Below, in pieces: positions 1 through 24,700 of a stretch of 64,000 nt of DNA. Every line of letters begins with the position of its first letter. Position 1 is the first letter of the stretch. The notes below the pieces were generated by a model that had not been told where the DNA came from, made no database searches, and saw only the letters and a program-made list of their open reading frames with translations. The translations under genes were made by a program, and so were the position numbers. Source of the stretch: Balanoglossus misakiensis (lineage: Eukaryota; Hemichordata); the NCBI GenBank assembly GCA_040954595.2, contig CM082576.2, positions 10,230,001 to 10,294,000 of the forward strand, in the 5' to 3' direction.

Positions 1-49
1 TTAATGCATGTGCTGAATCAACTAGCGGAATCTAGTCTTACAGACTTAC

Positions 50-110
50 CATTGCAGAGGTTGACAGACATGCAAAACTTTGGCTTCAGAAACCAAAAAC
101 AGGAAGAGAG
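50..110 (-). CDS. Possible further downstream KLC exon
   Basis: A good donor (AATG then GTAAGTCTG, at 49-41) is preceded by a long pyrimidine tract and two candidate AG acceptors, giving an exon start at 110 or 83. Both would follow exon 482-318 in phase 0, reading about LKPKFCMSVNLCN. I do not recognise this as a known KLC C-terminus; it may be an isoform-specific exon or chance. Confidence 0.2.
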
Positions 111-317
111 CTTGCGAAATCCAGAGGAGAGAGGGAAAAAAAACTCAAAGTGCCACAGGAGAGGCATTTCGGAGCTGCAGTGAAAAGGGGTCAGTGCAGA
201 GAACACTTGCAAGCATGCAGAAGCCAAGGCTGTGGTAGGGTTTTAGTAGATACAGTGATAGCCATCACTCTTGTTTTTTTAACGCCAAAAATGAAAAAAC
301 CCTGTACTTGTACTCAC

Positions 318-12563
<12,246 letters not shown>

Positions 12564-12573
12564 GGGTTACCAC

Positions 12574-15500
12574 CTGTAAGGGGAAATAAAAACATGGACA
12601 AAAATGAATTACAAAATCATTAGAATCAAAAGCATTTACAATCTACTGTTTTTTTAATGTAGTCCAGCAAGTGATTGGCAATAAACATACTTGGGGTTCC
12701 CCAGTGACAACATACAATGTACATATCATGCTGGCATGTAATTTTCGCACATTATCTTTTAATTGAAAGATGGAGTGTGTTCACAATATACTGGTATGTT
12801 GTGTGTCACAATATTGTCAGTAACAACCAGTATGCCTGCCGTATTTACAATAACACTCCTACTCTACAAATGTATGCCCCCAGCAACCTGTGATTGTGAA
12901 GTGGGTGTGCAAGTAGTATCAATGTTGACTCTGATTAATTAATATAGTTCACAAATCTGATGTGCGGATTAACACATCACAGAACAGTTAAAATAATTTA
13001 TAACTTCAATCGTCTGTACATGTACATGTAGGTCACTTCAGTAACCATGGGTCCACACATTTTTTGGAGGAATATTCACCATTCGCCAGGAATAGTTCCT
13101 CTGAAAATCTGATTAGGCATGCAGATTTATGCACAATATCACCTGATATGTGGGTTGTGGGGCAAATAATACATAAATTACAGTCACAAATTCATGCAAT
13201 TTGAACATTATGGTAAAATATTACGGTCTGTACAATACTATGACACTGTGGTCAGTAATTTTCTCTGACATTTTCTGACACTAATGCACATTTCTACAAA
13301 TCAATTAGACCAATAATGTAGTAAATTATTTTTTAATTCACATTAATCATAATAGAGAATACTGCCAGGTTAATATTTTACTGCCAAGCCCATCTGACAG
13401 GGCATAGTTTTCTAACTGGTAAGCGTAGACTAAAATAACTCCTAATAGCTCCAATTACATTTCACATGGATGATGTGGATAAAGCTGGTGCGATATGTGA
13501 CATTTGAAAACACAAATCAATTTATAGAGTATTGTGTGAGATAATGAAACAACATGCATCCTCTGTAGAAAGTGGAGTCAGTGAGTATATTGTGTATCTG
13601 TGTTTTCACTAACAACATACCAATTAATTAATAAATATAACACCTTTTGTCAGTAACAAAATTGAATTTTGCTGCTGGCAAAAGGGTGTTAATTTTATCA
13701 CCCACAGCATATCAACTGCGATGACCCTGTACAACATGCAACGTGGCACATCAATTTCACCAATCATTCAATTAATTTTAAATTTCATGTTAGACATCCT
13801 ATGAGTTTTAAAATAATTTGCTGATGTGTGCACACTGAATATGAATTCTATGCAGTTTATCTGTCAAATTATCTGCAGGTGATGACACAGATCTTAAAAA
13901 CAGTGTATGAAATGATCGGATAACATAACCGGAGCTGTTGAATATATCTGTTGATCTTTTTATTATTAATGGTGGCTACCACTTATGAAATATTCCTGTA
14001 CTTGATGTTATATCTCAATTATCACTATGTATATCATCATGACTGGTTTTCCTAGATTATCAATCGTACAGCAGTTCAGAGAAAGGTTAGGTTCCTAACA
14101 GCTGCATCTTATATTCCAAGTGGATGATTGTGGGGTTGTCAAATTAATAAAAATCTTACAACACATGTGGTCACCAGCCAATGCTATTATGACAACAAAC
14201 ATGCACGCGTTATTCAATATTGCCGGATGGATGAACTTTTTTTCAATATCACTTTTCCAACAGCGAAATACCTTACAGAGGAGCAAATACCTATGTTGTC
14301 AAGAATTTCAAGGATTCAGTTACCACTGACGATGTAAAAAATTGGCATTGTCAATTGTTCTTTTACGTTTCAGGGTTAGCAGCCATTTACATGTTGAATT
14401 ATTAAAATGGTTAATGTCGAACTGATATTCACTGGAAAGACCCCCAAAGCTGCAAGCATTTTGATCAGACACAGACTTCAGAGTCCAAAGGAAATTAACA
14501 AAATTTCTACACATGGAAAGATGTTGCTTCCCTGTGGAACGAGATCTGTGGTATTGATCACCAAACATAATTGCTTTCACACGTTATGATTTTGTCACTC
14601 AAGGACAAAACAGTGTTATGGTCGTACATCACAAACAAATTAAAATCAACTCATTATTGATATGGCAGCCATATTGGATTTTTCAAATTATCCCACTCAT
14701 GTAATCAGTGATAATCTATCTAGTAATATACTTCAACAAAGTGGCACAATGCCGGGTTTTTTCCCCACTTCACTCATTCCATTGCAATTTGAGGATAAAG
14801 GAAAATAATTGTTTAGTTTACAGCCGTTACGCTTGACATTACATCCTGTTTTCCTACCAATAACTGAATGGTTCAGTTTATTTTGCCTTTTCTACCATAA
14901 ACTCAGTTCTTATTACAGAGCTCCCTTACATAATAATTTGATTTTGATTTTTAATGTGACCTTATTCTTACAAGTCAAAGAGTAATAAAAAGTGAAATGC
15001 TTCTGTATTTCACCCATATTGTGATTTGTCACGGTACCCAAAAGTGCACATGAAAATGATGAAGTGGTGACTCATTACAACCAGAAAAGTCCACACAAGA
15101 CAAGACATTCCAAGAAGTGAACTGCTCTGTGATTTTTCTTAATATTCATAAATGTAAAAATAAACGTAAACATTTATCAGTCATGTGGTATGTTCTAGCA
15201 ACACAAGCAGTATCATTATCAGGCAGACTGACAGACAGAATATAAACATTATTATCAATAAAATATGTTCTCCTCAGTGACCACATAAATTATACAGCCC
15301 CCACCTCGAAAAGAAAATTCCAATAACTCGGCAAACTCACAGTAGAATTGAAATTGTGGAGCTCAATTGGCTGGTGTACTTGACCTTTTCTCAGGTAAAC
15401 ACAAAATCGTCTTGAAGAAATGTATTAAAATTTTATGTTAAGTATATTGTGTCGTGTGTTGAATCTTCACATCTTATGTTTATGTTAATGTGGTGTGCTT

Positions 15501-16410
15501 CAAGCTCCCAGCAGAAAGAATCCCAAATCAATATATTATCACAATCAATTCTCGTCTGTCTTCGAGTTGAAACTTTTCCTTATATACATGTACAGCCGAA
15601 ATTATGAAAGGTCGCCGATTCAATATGTGATCTAGACGTCCTGTGTGCACTGAACACACGATGTGTTTATCTAACACAAACAACAGAACCTCTCATAAAA
15701 GAGATGCGGTATCATTAGACTAATTACAGATGGTAGTCTGGAAACACGCTCCCCCTCAGAGAGAGTTGTTTACTTGGGTACACTCTCAACATAAAGCGTA
15801 TACACTTTGAGATTAAACTTTGACATCGTACCCAAGTAAACAACTCTCTCTGAGGGGGAGCGTGTTTCCAGACTACCATCTGTAATTAGTCTAATGATAC
15901 CGCATCTCTTTTATGAGAGGTTCTGTTGTTTGTGTTAGATAAACACATCGTGTGTTCAGTGCACACAGGACGTCTAGATCACATATTGAATCGGCGACCT
16001 TTCATAATTTCGGCTGTATCTCCAATGACCATATTATCTATATTTAATTAATATGCATGTATTCATTCAATTCAACCACATATTTATTCCACTTGACATA
16101 TACATAATTATCGTTAAATTACAACACCGATACGTTAAGAACATATTCATTAATATCACAAAATAAAACTTGTGGGTGCTCGCGCTCTGACGAGTGTTAC
16201 ATGTAAGAGATAGTGACGTTGACAGATGAGTAGAAATGCAAATGGTTATGTCCTCAGAAAGAAAGGCCTTCAAAGTGGGCGGAAATATTGACCTGCCAGT
16301 GCCGAATTACAGTAATCTAATACAACGGTTGTTATCAGTTTCTTCGAGACTGGACACGATTTCCATCTCTAGCATTAACCAGTAGAAATTGGTATCACGA
16401 TAACACCTAC
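12574..16410 (-). other. KLC intron 1, 3.8 kb
   Basis: Lies between the noncoding first exon (donor CAG|GTAGGTG at about 16411) and the first coding exon (acceptor CTTACAG before 12573). It is AT-rich, and apart from the palindromic element at 15591-16018 I see no gene or recognisable repeat. ORFs at 14.1-14.6 kb are short and unsupported. Confidence 0.6.
15591..16018. mobile_element. 428-bp near-perfect palindrome (fold-back/MITE)
   Basis: Positions 15591-15781 and 15828-16018 are 191-bp arms that read as exact reverse complements by eye, separated by a 46-bp spacer. The outer ends read TACAGCCG and CGGCTGTA, so the element could be CAG...CTG flanked by TA, as for Tc1/mariner-class MITEs; that class is inferred. 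It sits in KLC intron 1, about 390 bp inside the donor. No mismatch between arms suggests recent insertion or continuing gene conversion. Confidence 0.85.
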
Positions 16411-16750
16411 CTGATTATGTTTTTGTCAATTCACAGTAAAAAAAATATCGAAATTTCCCTTCGCCGATTCGATATATCCCCGATTTCCCCCGCGATGCCA
16501 CAGTCACCGGCCACCAGCGCAGGGCAGTGAGTCCAGCCTAATCGATGTCGAATTAAAAACGGTCGGTCTCTTCGCCGTTTCCGGCTTAGGTCGGAAAGTT
16601 CCGCGTTTCGATTAACTGTCGAGAGGTCCTTGGATACGATTTTCGACGTCAAAACATGATTTTCTTGGCTTCAAACACAATTTTCCACACGATAATCCTC
16701 CGTCCCTACTCCCTGAAAATCGCTAGACAAATATGGCTGCTCCGTCCGAC
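16411..16750 (-). promoter_or_regulatory. KLC: KLC noncoding first exon and CpG-rich promoter
   Basis: Minus-strand AATCAG|GTAGGTG at 16413-16406 is a good donor, and the sequence from 16.44 to 16.78 kb is markedly CpG-rich compared with its surroundings. No long ORF joins to the coding exon, so this is read as 5'UTR. The upstream limit (transcription start) is a guess. Confidence 0.5.
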
Positions 16751-16759
16751 CCACAATGC

Positions 16760-17780
16760 ATTGCGGATCATATGACTCACTACAGTGTCCAGCATGCACG
16801 TCTGGCATAATGTAATGGTGACGAATACGCATTATGATTAGCATATATATATGATGACACTCACGAAAACATATCAATAAATTCATATTTTAAATCTATT
16901 AATAACCATAAAATAATGTTTGACCTCAAATGTGGACTAACTGATTGCAAAATGCTAGTAGTGGTAGGCAAAGCACCACTAAGTTTCAGAAATGTAACGT
17001 GCATGCTGGATGAAAATGTGGGAAAAAGTTTGCGCTTTGGGCTAGAATATGAGAAGATCTATATTTAATAAGTTAGTAAATAATTACATCACCATATTGT
17101 AACAGTATCAGTTCAGTTGGGGTCTGTTTTGAGAGCAGTCATTTTACAATGCAAAGTTCTCAGGTATTCAGGGCTAGCATTTGTGATCAAATGTGCTGCA
17201 GGTTAAATAATACATTCGTTTTGGGGCTATTGTCAGGACCCCTATGTATATACATGTGCGGGTAGGCCTACATGGCGTTCAATATTTGTTGGATATTGCT
17301 TTTCGACAAGTTTTATTTGACGCTGCATGCGTCAAAGATAGACTGAAACAGGCCTAATGTAAAACCTGTCTTTCCTTTTCAGACAACGGCATTGGCCTGC
17401 TTGTCAAAATAACGTTTAGAAAGTTAACTGGAAAAGCAATGAGACTCGAGACTAGAACGACACTAAAATATACAAAAAGTTAACATTTGTTTTGCCACGT
17501 GACATTTCAGCAGAATATTGCGACACGGACGGTCAGTGTAGATTCGAAGTTCTACTCAGAAGATTCTGATAGGCTTACCATATATACCACACATTACTAA
17601 TACGCAAACGAACGTACCCAAGAGAAAACAACAACAGAACTTGACTCTAATGATTCCAACAACTTGACATTCTTACAGGTCCTGGAATCTCGACCGAACG
17701 AAATTTTGTTTTCTTAATATATAAAATTAAATTAATATGATAACCTGCAGAAATACACTTGTTGGGAATGCGCTGGCGCT
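16760..17780. other. Divergent intergenic region between KLC and CIMIP1
   Basis: About 1 kb separates the inferred KLC first exon (minus) from the CIMIP1 first exon (plus). I see no gene or repeat. The X-box at its right edge probably serves CIMIP1. Confidence 0.5.
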
Positions 17781-17781
17781 C

Positions 17782-17794
17782 GTTTCCTGGCAAC
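17782..17794 (+). promoter_or_regulatory. RFX X-box upstream of CIMIP1
   Basis: GTTTCC T GGCAAC fits the two half-sites RYYNYY and RRNRAC with a 1-nt spacer. RFX factors drive ciliary genes through such sites. It lies about 143 bp upstream of the preferred CIMIP1 start codon, a typical distance. Confidence 0.6.
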
Positions 17795-17936
17795 CGTGGT
17801 TCGATTCACATTTGGAACAAGAATAATTCGACTTTTAGAAGGAAGCGTAAGCGCCCTGTTTTACCGGGGGAGAGAAGAAAGTTATGATAACATTCTAGAC
17901 AGATTTTGTGCGAGACTAAATTTCGTTGCAAGCGAA

Positions 17937-19700
17937 ATGCTTGGCGGGAGAAGTTTAGTTGGGAAGACTAATTGCAACTTTGTCCACAACGATGAAATAT
18001 GGTGAGTATTATAAAGCAACAATTTTTAATCTTCCGTGAGGCGAAATCCCGAACTTTGTCTACTGTGCACGACCTTCCTGACTGGCAAGCGTCAAGTGTG
18101 GGTTTCTCCACACGATTGTAAATCCACGTGTTAAAAATATTATTCTGTGTTTTTTTTTTTAATAATACAATGTGCATGGTTTTGCCAACCATAATGCAAG
18201 TGATCTAGTTTTTAAGTCTACAATATATTTTCGTCGGTGTGACAAGGTTTACATCTGATTTGGCTAACAATCGTTTTATTTTAAGGATCAGAGAGTCAGT
18301 CAAGCGTAGTTAAACTAAATACCTTTCTCTGTTCACTATTGTTTAATTCAACAATGCTTTTCACATTGTCTTCAGAAGAAAGACACGTTTCAGTTCAATT
18401 GCGCCTTCTATAATTTCAACAAATGCCGTCCAATTTGACCAAACCATGGAACCCCGTACATCCCGTGTTATGTACTTGTGAACTTCTTTAGTAATATGAT
18501 TATAGGTTAAGCTTATCTTACATCTGATCAACATTAAATGAAAATGGACAACAATTTACAAGTACTCATAACTGTTAAATTCTACAAGTTGAAAGTAAAC
18601 CTAAGATCTACTGTATAACGTATTATCCTGCCTACAGCATATGGAGAATGATACGAAGTGCTTCATTCAGTCTTGTGGTAGTGGGTGACAGAGACGCTTG
18701 TTCTAATTCTTGGAGTACCTTTTATCGCTTTCCCTGATTTTTAGGAAAGATCATGTCAACTACGAGTTGCAGTCCCTAAGAAAATGGCCTGACAAGTGGG
18801 GGTTTCTGACGCACGAATACAGCAGAATGCACAAGAGACTCGTCGGCGAGAGTCCAAGCCCAGAATTTCCGCCAATCATTGGCAAAAGCGGCAGCCCTGA
18901 GCTGCTGCCGTCTTTGACTCGGACACCAAGTAGACCGCCGTCCAGGGATTCCAAGCGGAGACCCCTGGAAGAGCGAGCTGCTGAAAGAGCAGAAGAAACC
19001 AAATTGCCATCATTGGTGCAAGCGAAACCAGGGTAGGCCTATTATGGTTATACAGTCAAATATTGGAAATATGTGATCATGGGGTGTCATTCCGTCAGTG
19101 GGCAATGTCATGCCGCAAAAAGTCGTAGTATAAGAAAGAGTATAGGAATGAAGTTTTGGTAGTGCCATCCTGTATATAAGCACTTTTTTCGACAGACCTA
19201 TAGGTTTAATAGTCCAAACTCACAACATTTTTGCTCGGTCCCAGATTTTGTAAATAAAAGGGGGTTTTGGTCAACTTCTTCCCCATAGTTCACAAAAAGG
19301 GTGTTTTTGTTGAGTCCTGGAAAAGAGTGATCTTATAACTTTGCGTAACGCGCACGGACGCCCACTTTCCCTGGGAGTGCCACCAGGCCGGACTGGTCTG
19401 GGTTGGGATTTTGGCAAGCAGAAATGCATGCATGATCATACACGTCTACTGAGCGTCTGTATTTGTCTGTCTTCAAGACCCACAGGTCAAGTTAGGAAAC
19501 ACGAGGAACTTCCGTTTGAAAAACGCATTACAATTGAAAGTCGTGTGCCGTTCCCGCGAACGACTGCCGAAGAAATTGGTTGGAAGTCCGCCAGACCAGA
19601 GTACATGCTGGAAAAGTATGGAAGATATCTCAGTCCGAACGCTAGAGGGCAGCAGGGTATAAGAAAAATGCTGAAGTGGCCTTACCAAGGACTGTATTAA
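17937..19700 (+). CDS. CIMIP1: CIMIP1 / C20orf85 (LLC1) homolog, ciliary microtubule inner protein
   Basis: Exons 17937-18001, 18745-19032 and 19478-19700 join in frame to about 191 residues. NDEIWKDHVNYELQSLRKWP then DKWGFL matches the N-terminal core of human C20orf85 (QDEIW...NWPQNWGFL). The C-terminal part VPFPRTTAEEIGWKSA and the ending KMLKWPYQGLY match VPQTTQGFIGWRSA...CWPKQGVH. The human protein is about 137 residues; the extra length here is a Ser/Pro/Arg-rich insert (SPSPEFPP to RPPSRDSKRR) in exon 2. The family is a motile-cilium axonemal component that lines doublet microtubules. Start 17937 is chosen because it gives the human N-terminal length; the frame is open upstream to 17796. 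AATAAA lies at 19759-19764. Confidence 0.85.
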
Positions 19701-19758
19701 AAGTTGATACGACTCATGTATTCAGAGTTTCAAGTGTTTGTGTGTGTATTAAAGATTG

Positions 19759-19764
19759 AATAAA
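19759..19764 (+). terminator. Poly(A) signal of CIMIP1
   Basis: AATAAA about 60 nt after the TAA stop, preceded by ATTAAA at about 19749. Confidence 0.6.
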
Positions 19765-20188
19765 AGACAGTGAAACATTTGTCGACAATACTTGGTCTAG
19801 TTTCTTTTCAAGAAAATTCCCTTGTGGTGTAAGAATTAATGAACTCTCTGGTTTCAATTTCGGTCAATTTAAATTGACTGAAAAATACCTTCTCGTCAAG
19901 CTGAACTATGCATGGTATTTGACTTCCATACAAAATGCCCAGAGAATGTTGGCGAGAATCTAGTTCCCGGTTTATTCCACGTACAATACCTGAATCATTT
20001 TTCCTGCAAGCACACACCAATTAAAGTACACCTCATCGGCAACAGTATGTTTATCTGTGTATGTGCATGTGTTTATATGTTTGTGCACCTGCCTGCGCAT
20101 TGCAGGTGTGTAAGTGCAACAGGACACACAACTAAATAACATTGTAAAATACGGAACAAAAACAGACCAACTTATGCACACATTGACA

Positions 20189-20194
20189 TTTATT
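20189..20194 (-). terminator. Candidate poly(A) signal of eIF5
   Basis: Minus-strand AATAAA (TTTATT on plus) about 1.5 kb past the eIF5 stop. No gene is seen between 20.2 and 21.7 kb, so this stretch is read as eIF5 3'UTR, converging on CIMIP1. Other signals may be used. Confidence 0.35.
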
Positions 20195-21710
20195 CCTATC
20201 TGACAGTTTTACAATGTCATTTAATCTCAAAACATCCGAAGCAGAGATTGAGAATATTTTACTAGAACAATTCTTCTTATGCAATGATAGCATCCCCTGT
20301 GGGGTAAAGAAAGACAAAAAAAACAATTTCTTAAATTACCATGTACTCTCTCATTATTGAGCACTCTCTTTGGGAGTTACTCATCTAGAACAATTGAAGA
20401 GAGGGGCCATGAAGTCAGAACTATTACAATTAACACCATACCAGCAAACATCGAGGCATTTTTAGAGCAAATTGTCAGGGACCAGACCAGTGAGTTCTAC
20501 TTTATATGCAACGACTTGTGTCTTCGAAAAAAAAATTAACAAAACACACTTTATAAGTGCAATTTTCTTTAAAGTCAATATACTTTGAAAATTGAACAGT
20601 AACAGTTTCTGAAAAATTGTTGGTGCTATCAACACCAATGATCAATGAGTGAAACCTCCACCTTGAATTATAGCTCTTAATATTGTGATTTATATGTAGC
20701 GTGCCTTTTTTGGAAAAGGTTATATTCCAAATTGTAATCTCTTATAATTTTTAATATAAATATTTAGGTGAAATTCTACTGCAAAAAGCACAAATGCTGG
20801 ATATACCAGTACATGTGAAATATCTGTGCAATTATTCTCATCAAGAGCAATACTTAGTCATCTTCGAAGAAGTACTTCAGCTCGCACACAATGTGTCCAT
20901 ATGCCGAGAGGGTACACACTACATGTATATGGTTAACAATATACGCTTGTTTATTTGTGTACGGTACCCAAAAGCTGTCCAAAATTGAGTGGTGTAAAGA
21001 CAGTAACTGTTCTCCACTGCAATGTGTAAAACTTCAAACAGTATTGCTCCAGGCATCTGTTGAGTCTGTAAGTTGGCATGAAGTGTGAATCACTCGATAG
21101 CGATTTTACATTGTGGTTTCACCCATTGAACACATCCACATTCTTTGTTTATACAAACTGCCTTTTTACATAAGGTACAGAACACTAAATGTTTCAATGT
21201 TTTTCCAAATAAACATTAGAGAATATCTTATAACTAACCAGTACACAATTCCTTTTCAGGAAGTGATTTTTGGCAACTTTGCTGCTTATCACTGCACGAT
21301 CGTTTGTGGTTTAAAGAAACAAAACCACCACCTTCCACCATTATAGCCAGGTACGAGTTATAGTTCCTAAAGTTCAAATATTCATCATAACTGTGCAAGA
21401 ATACTCTTATCGTGCTTCAGAAAAAAAAATCATACAGAAATTTGTGATGGGATTTCACAATGAAATGCTACACCATTCAAACATGATCAAAAACCTGTAC
21501 AGTAGCACAAAATGGTTGTCATCTTCAATGAGAAACATGAATTTTGTGCTGCCTGTACAATAGCAAGTCTCTCCAAACAAACAATTAAAATAAACAAAAG
21601 TCAGATTATACCAGTACAACTAACTTTAAGTAATATATGGTGCATGGAAGAAATGGTTCTGGTCCCTGATTTTTGGCATGAATATCCGCGAAGGTTTCAA
21701 ATGTGTTTTT

Positions 21711-24700
21711 TTAGATCTCATCGATGTCAAAGTCATCTTCCTCGTCTGGTGGTGGCTGTTGCTGCTTGCTCTCGGCTTTGGTCGGCAGAGACTCGACTTT
21801 CAACCCGCTACCGCTCTGGTGGGAGTACACCACCTGGTCAATGAAAATCCAAGAGGAAGCACGTTTTAAAATCAACGCATTCATGATGCACTGAGTAAAC
21901 TGTACACACTAACCACAGTTCCACACAACTGATACTCCTGGAGCATATGTAATAGAACAAATTCAGTTGGCTGTATTATGTCATAACCAGTGTGTCCTAT
22001 AAACCCATAATTATGATGGTCCACTGACTCAACAAACTAACTGGTTACTCAAGAAAATTATCCACAATACATGGTAAAGGGGCCAATTAGGAGAAATTTC
22101 TAGAAATCCTCAAATTGACACAAATTATGTTTGTTAGAGGGCACACTGGTTCTAACACATCCTGCACACCATGATTCCCCACACCAAGTCATGTGACACA
22201 CAGCTTTATTTCAATTAGTCAAAGCATCTACTCAAAAAAAGGTCTGTGGTTTAATATGACAATGTGACAGGAACTTCTGTGGTTTACTTACCTCAACACC
22301 TTCCTCTTCCTCGCTAGATTCTTCATCAGCTTCTTCCAACCATTTGATGAACGGTCCGGCTTTCTCGTGGATCTGTTGAGATACCTCCCTAGGCACAAAC
22401 TTCTTGGATGGCTGATACAAATGCAAATAATTACACTTAGTAAGTATCCTTTATAAGCACAAAATGGTTATATCCCCCCCCCCCCCTCGTCCTTTTCAAC
22501 AGAGTTGAACTATGCCTTTTTGATATGGCATGATTTCCATTTTCATTGATGGCAAAATAATTTTAGAACAGCAGTTCCCCTAATTCGCTTCACCAGACTG
22601 CCAGGCTAAAACAGGACTTCTGAATAGCTATGGGTACATGTGACCAACAACAGCAAGATTTATCTTATTGTTGTGACGATGAAATATCACACCACCAGCT
22701 TTATTATGACTACTTCGCATAGGAATGCAGACATTCAACAATATTTGAAATAAGGCCAGCACATTTTAGTACTACATATTTAACACTTCCAAAAAATTCC
22801 TCAAGTTTCACACACACACACATACATACAGTATATAATGATCCAAATTATTTGGGGCTAAAACCATCAGAGTTTTCACAGTCCAATTTGGTGCAAATAA
22901 ATCTCTAAAGTTTTTACGCAAATGAGATGACCTTTTGATTTACCTTCTTGCCCCAAGCGATGATGACATCTTCTTCAAGGAGATCAGCGTCATACAGCAT
23001 CTTCAAGATGTGCAGCACTTTGGGCATCAGTTCATCGGGATGGACCTTGCCGACAAGAATTTCCAATGCACCCAGCAGATTTTTCTGTGCCTTCTTGCTG
23101 TCATGTACAATCTAAGGGAACAAAACTTACTATGAAATTTGGAGCAGTAACCACATTCTTTCTGAATTCTTGAGTAATTTTGCATGTAATTACATGTTAT
23201 TTTTCTGACACACACGCACACACATGATGGGCAGCTGGTTGGAAAAGATGCAAATTTTATTTCAAACTCACCCTCAGGAAGAGCAATCGGTACTCTTTGA
23301 TCTGAGCGATCATGTTTTTGTCAAACAGCAGCTCTGCCAAAACCAAAGGAGCCTTGTCTTTCACTTCAAGACGTTCAGCTTCTGCCAAAATCTCTTTGTC
23401 AGCTCCACCCAACTGTCCGTTTTCCTTCTTCATCTGTTAAAACAACGAACAAAATGCTGTCACATCATGAAACTCAGTTGGGCCATGAGTGTAGAATGGG
23501 GCACTTTCTGCTTGTGGCTCAAATGAATCCACTACACACACAAAACATAATTGTATAATTTTTTTCACTTTCCTTCTAGATTCATTATTTTGCATATCAT
23601 TTACTCAATATCCAAGATGTTCTACCTTTACGTAATTGTAGAAGAGATCCACACGTTCCCCTTGGGTCTTCTCCAGATCATCAGTCAGAGTCATCCCTTT
23701 GGCACCATCAGTGAGAGCTTCCATGCGTTCAGCCACAGCGGTTGCTGAGGTGTCCACACTCCATTCAACATCATCATCATTGATATGAGTCTCTATCTGT
23801 AAATTGAAAAAAAAATAAAATATCTATATACACTCATGTACTTGGGTGAATAAAAACACGGCCCTCATCCCAGCAACAAATGCAAAAATTGCACAATTGC
23901 TCTTGGCAGATTGTAAAACTTGTGCTACTACAATGTGATGTACATGTCAACTTAAAAATATTGTTTTACAATGTTGGCTGCATGATGCCTGCTCATTATA
24001 TCACGAAGCAGGATTCAGGGTAACATGCAAGCCCCTTAGCAAAAACACATGAAAATAAACGGAGGAGGAAGATTTCCCTATTACCTTCTGTGGGGCTTCC
24101 ACCATTTTATCTTCTTCCGGTGTAGGGCTGGAAGCACCAGTGGGTGAATGTCTATCTGCTTCGCCGTTCTGCTGCTGCTTCACTTTCTTTCCCTTGGCCT
24201 TCTTATCCTTCTTGCTGGGTGTAGAGGAGGCGTCTTGGTCTGGAGGATGCTTCAGGATGAATGTGGTCAGTCTGTGCCGCATGTCCACGGCACCTTGGTG
24301 TCCACAAGCGATGCATCGCTGACCAATGGTCTGGGCCTTGTTATTTACAACCTGGTGAGACAAAAGCAGAAATCGGTCTGAGTCAATACCATGCATTTCT
24401 TAAAGTTAAAGTTAGTAACAAAACCAAGGCCATATCACAGCCCAACTCGGAAATATTCACAAACCAAATTGTGAAATGCATGACGTTTGTCCAGTTTTTT
24501 TCTTTCCAGTGTTCTAATTTATATCTGCCCTATACTTTTAATACTGCTGGTATTTGTAATAAATATTAATTTTTTCGGGTTCAAGCCTTTTCTTTTTTTA
24601 TTTGCCTTTCTGTGTGAACTTTGCCCATGTCCTAGTTCTGCCTTCTCTGGCAAAGGTCATACCACAGGTCACACCACACGTCACACAATCTTTTTTTCCC

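Noticed and set aside
17796-17936. N-terminal extension of CIMIP1 from the ATG at 17796
   Set aside because: Open frame, but the family N-terminus fits the ATG at 17937, and 17796 lies 2 nt after the X-box, where a leader would be expected.
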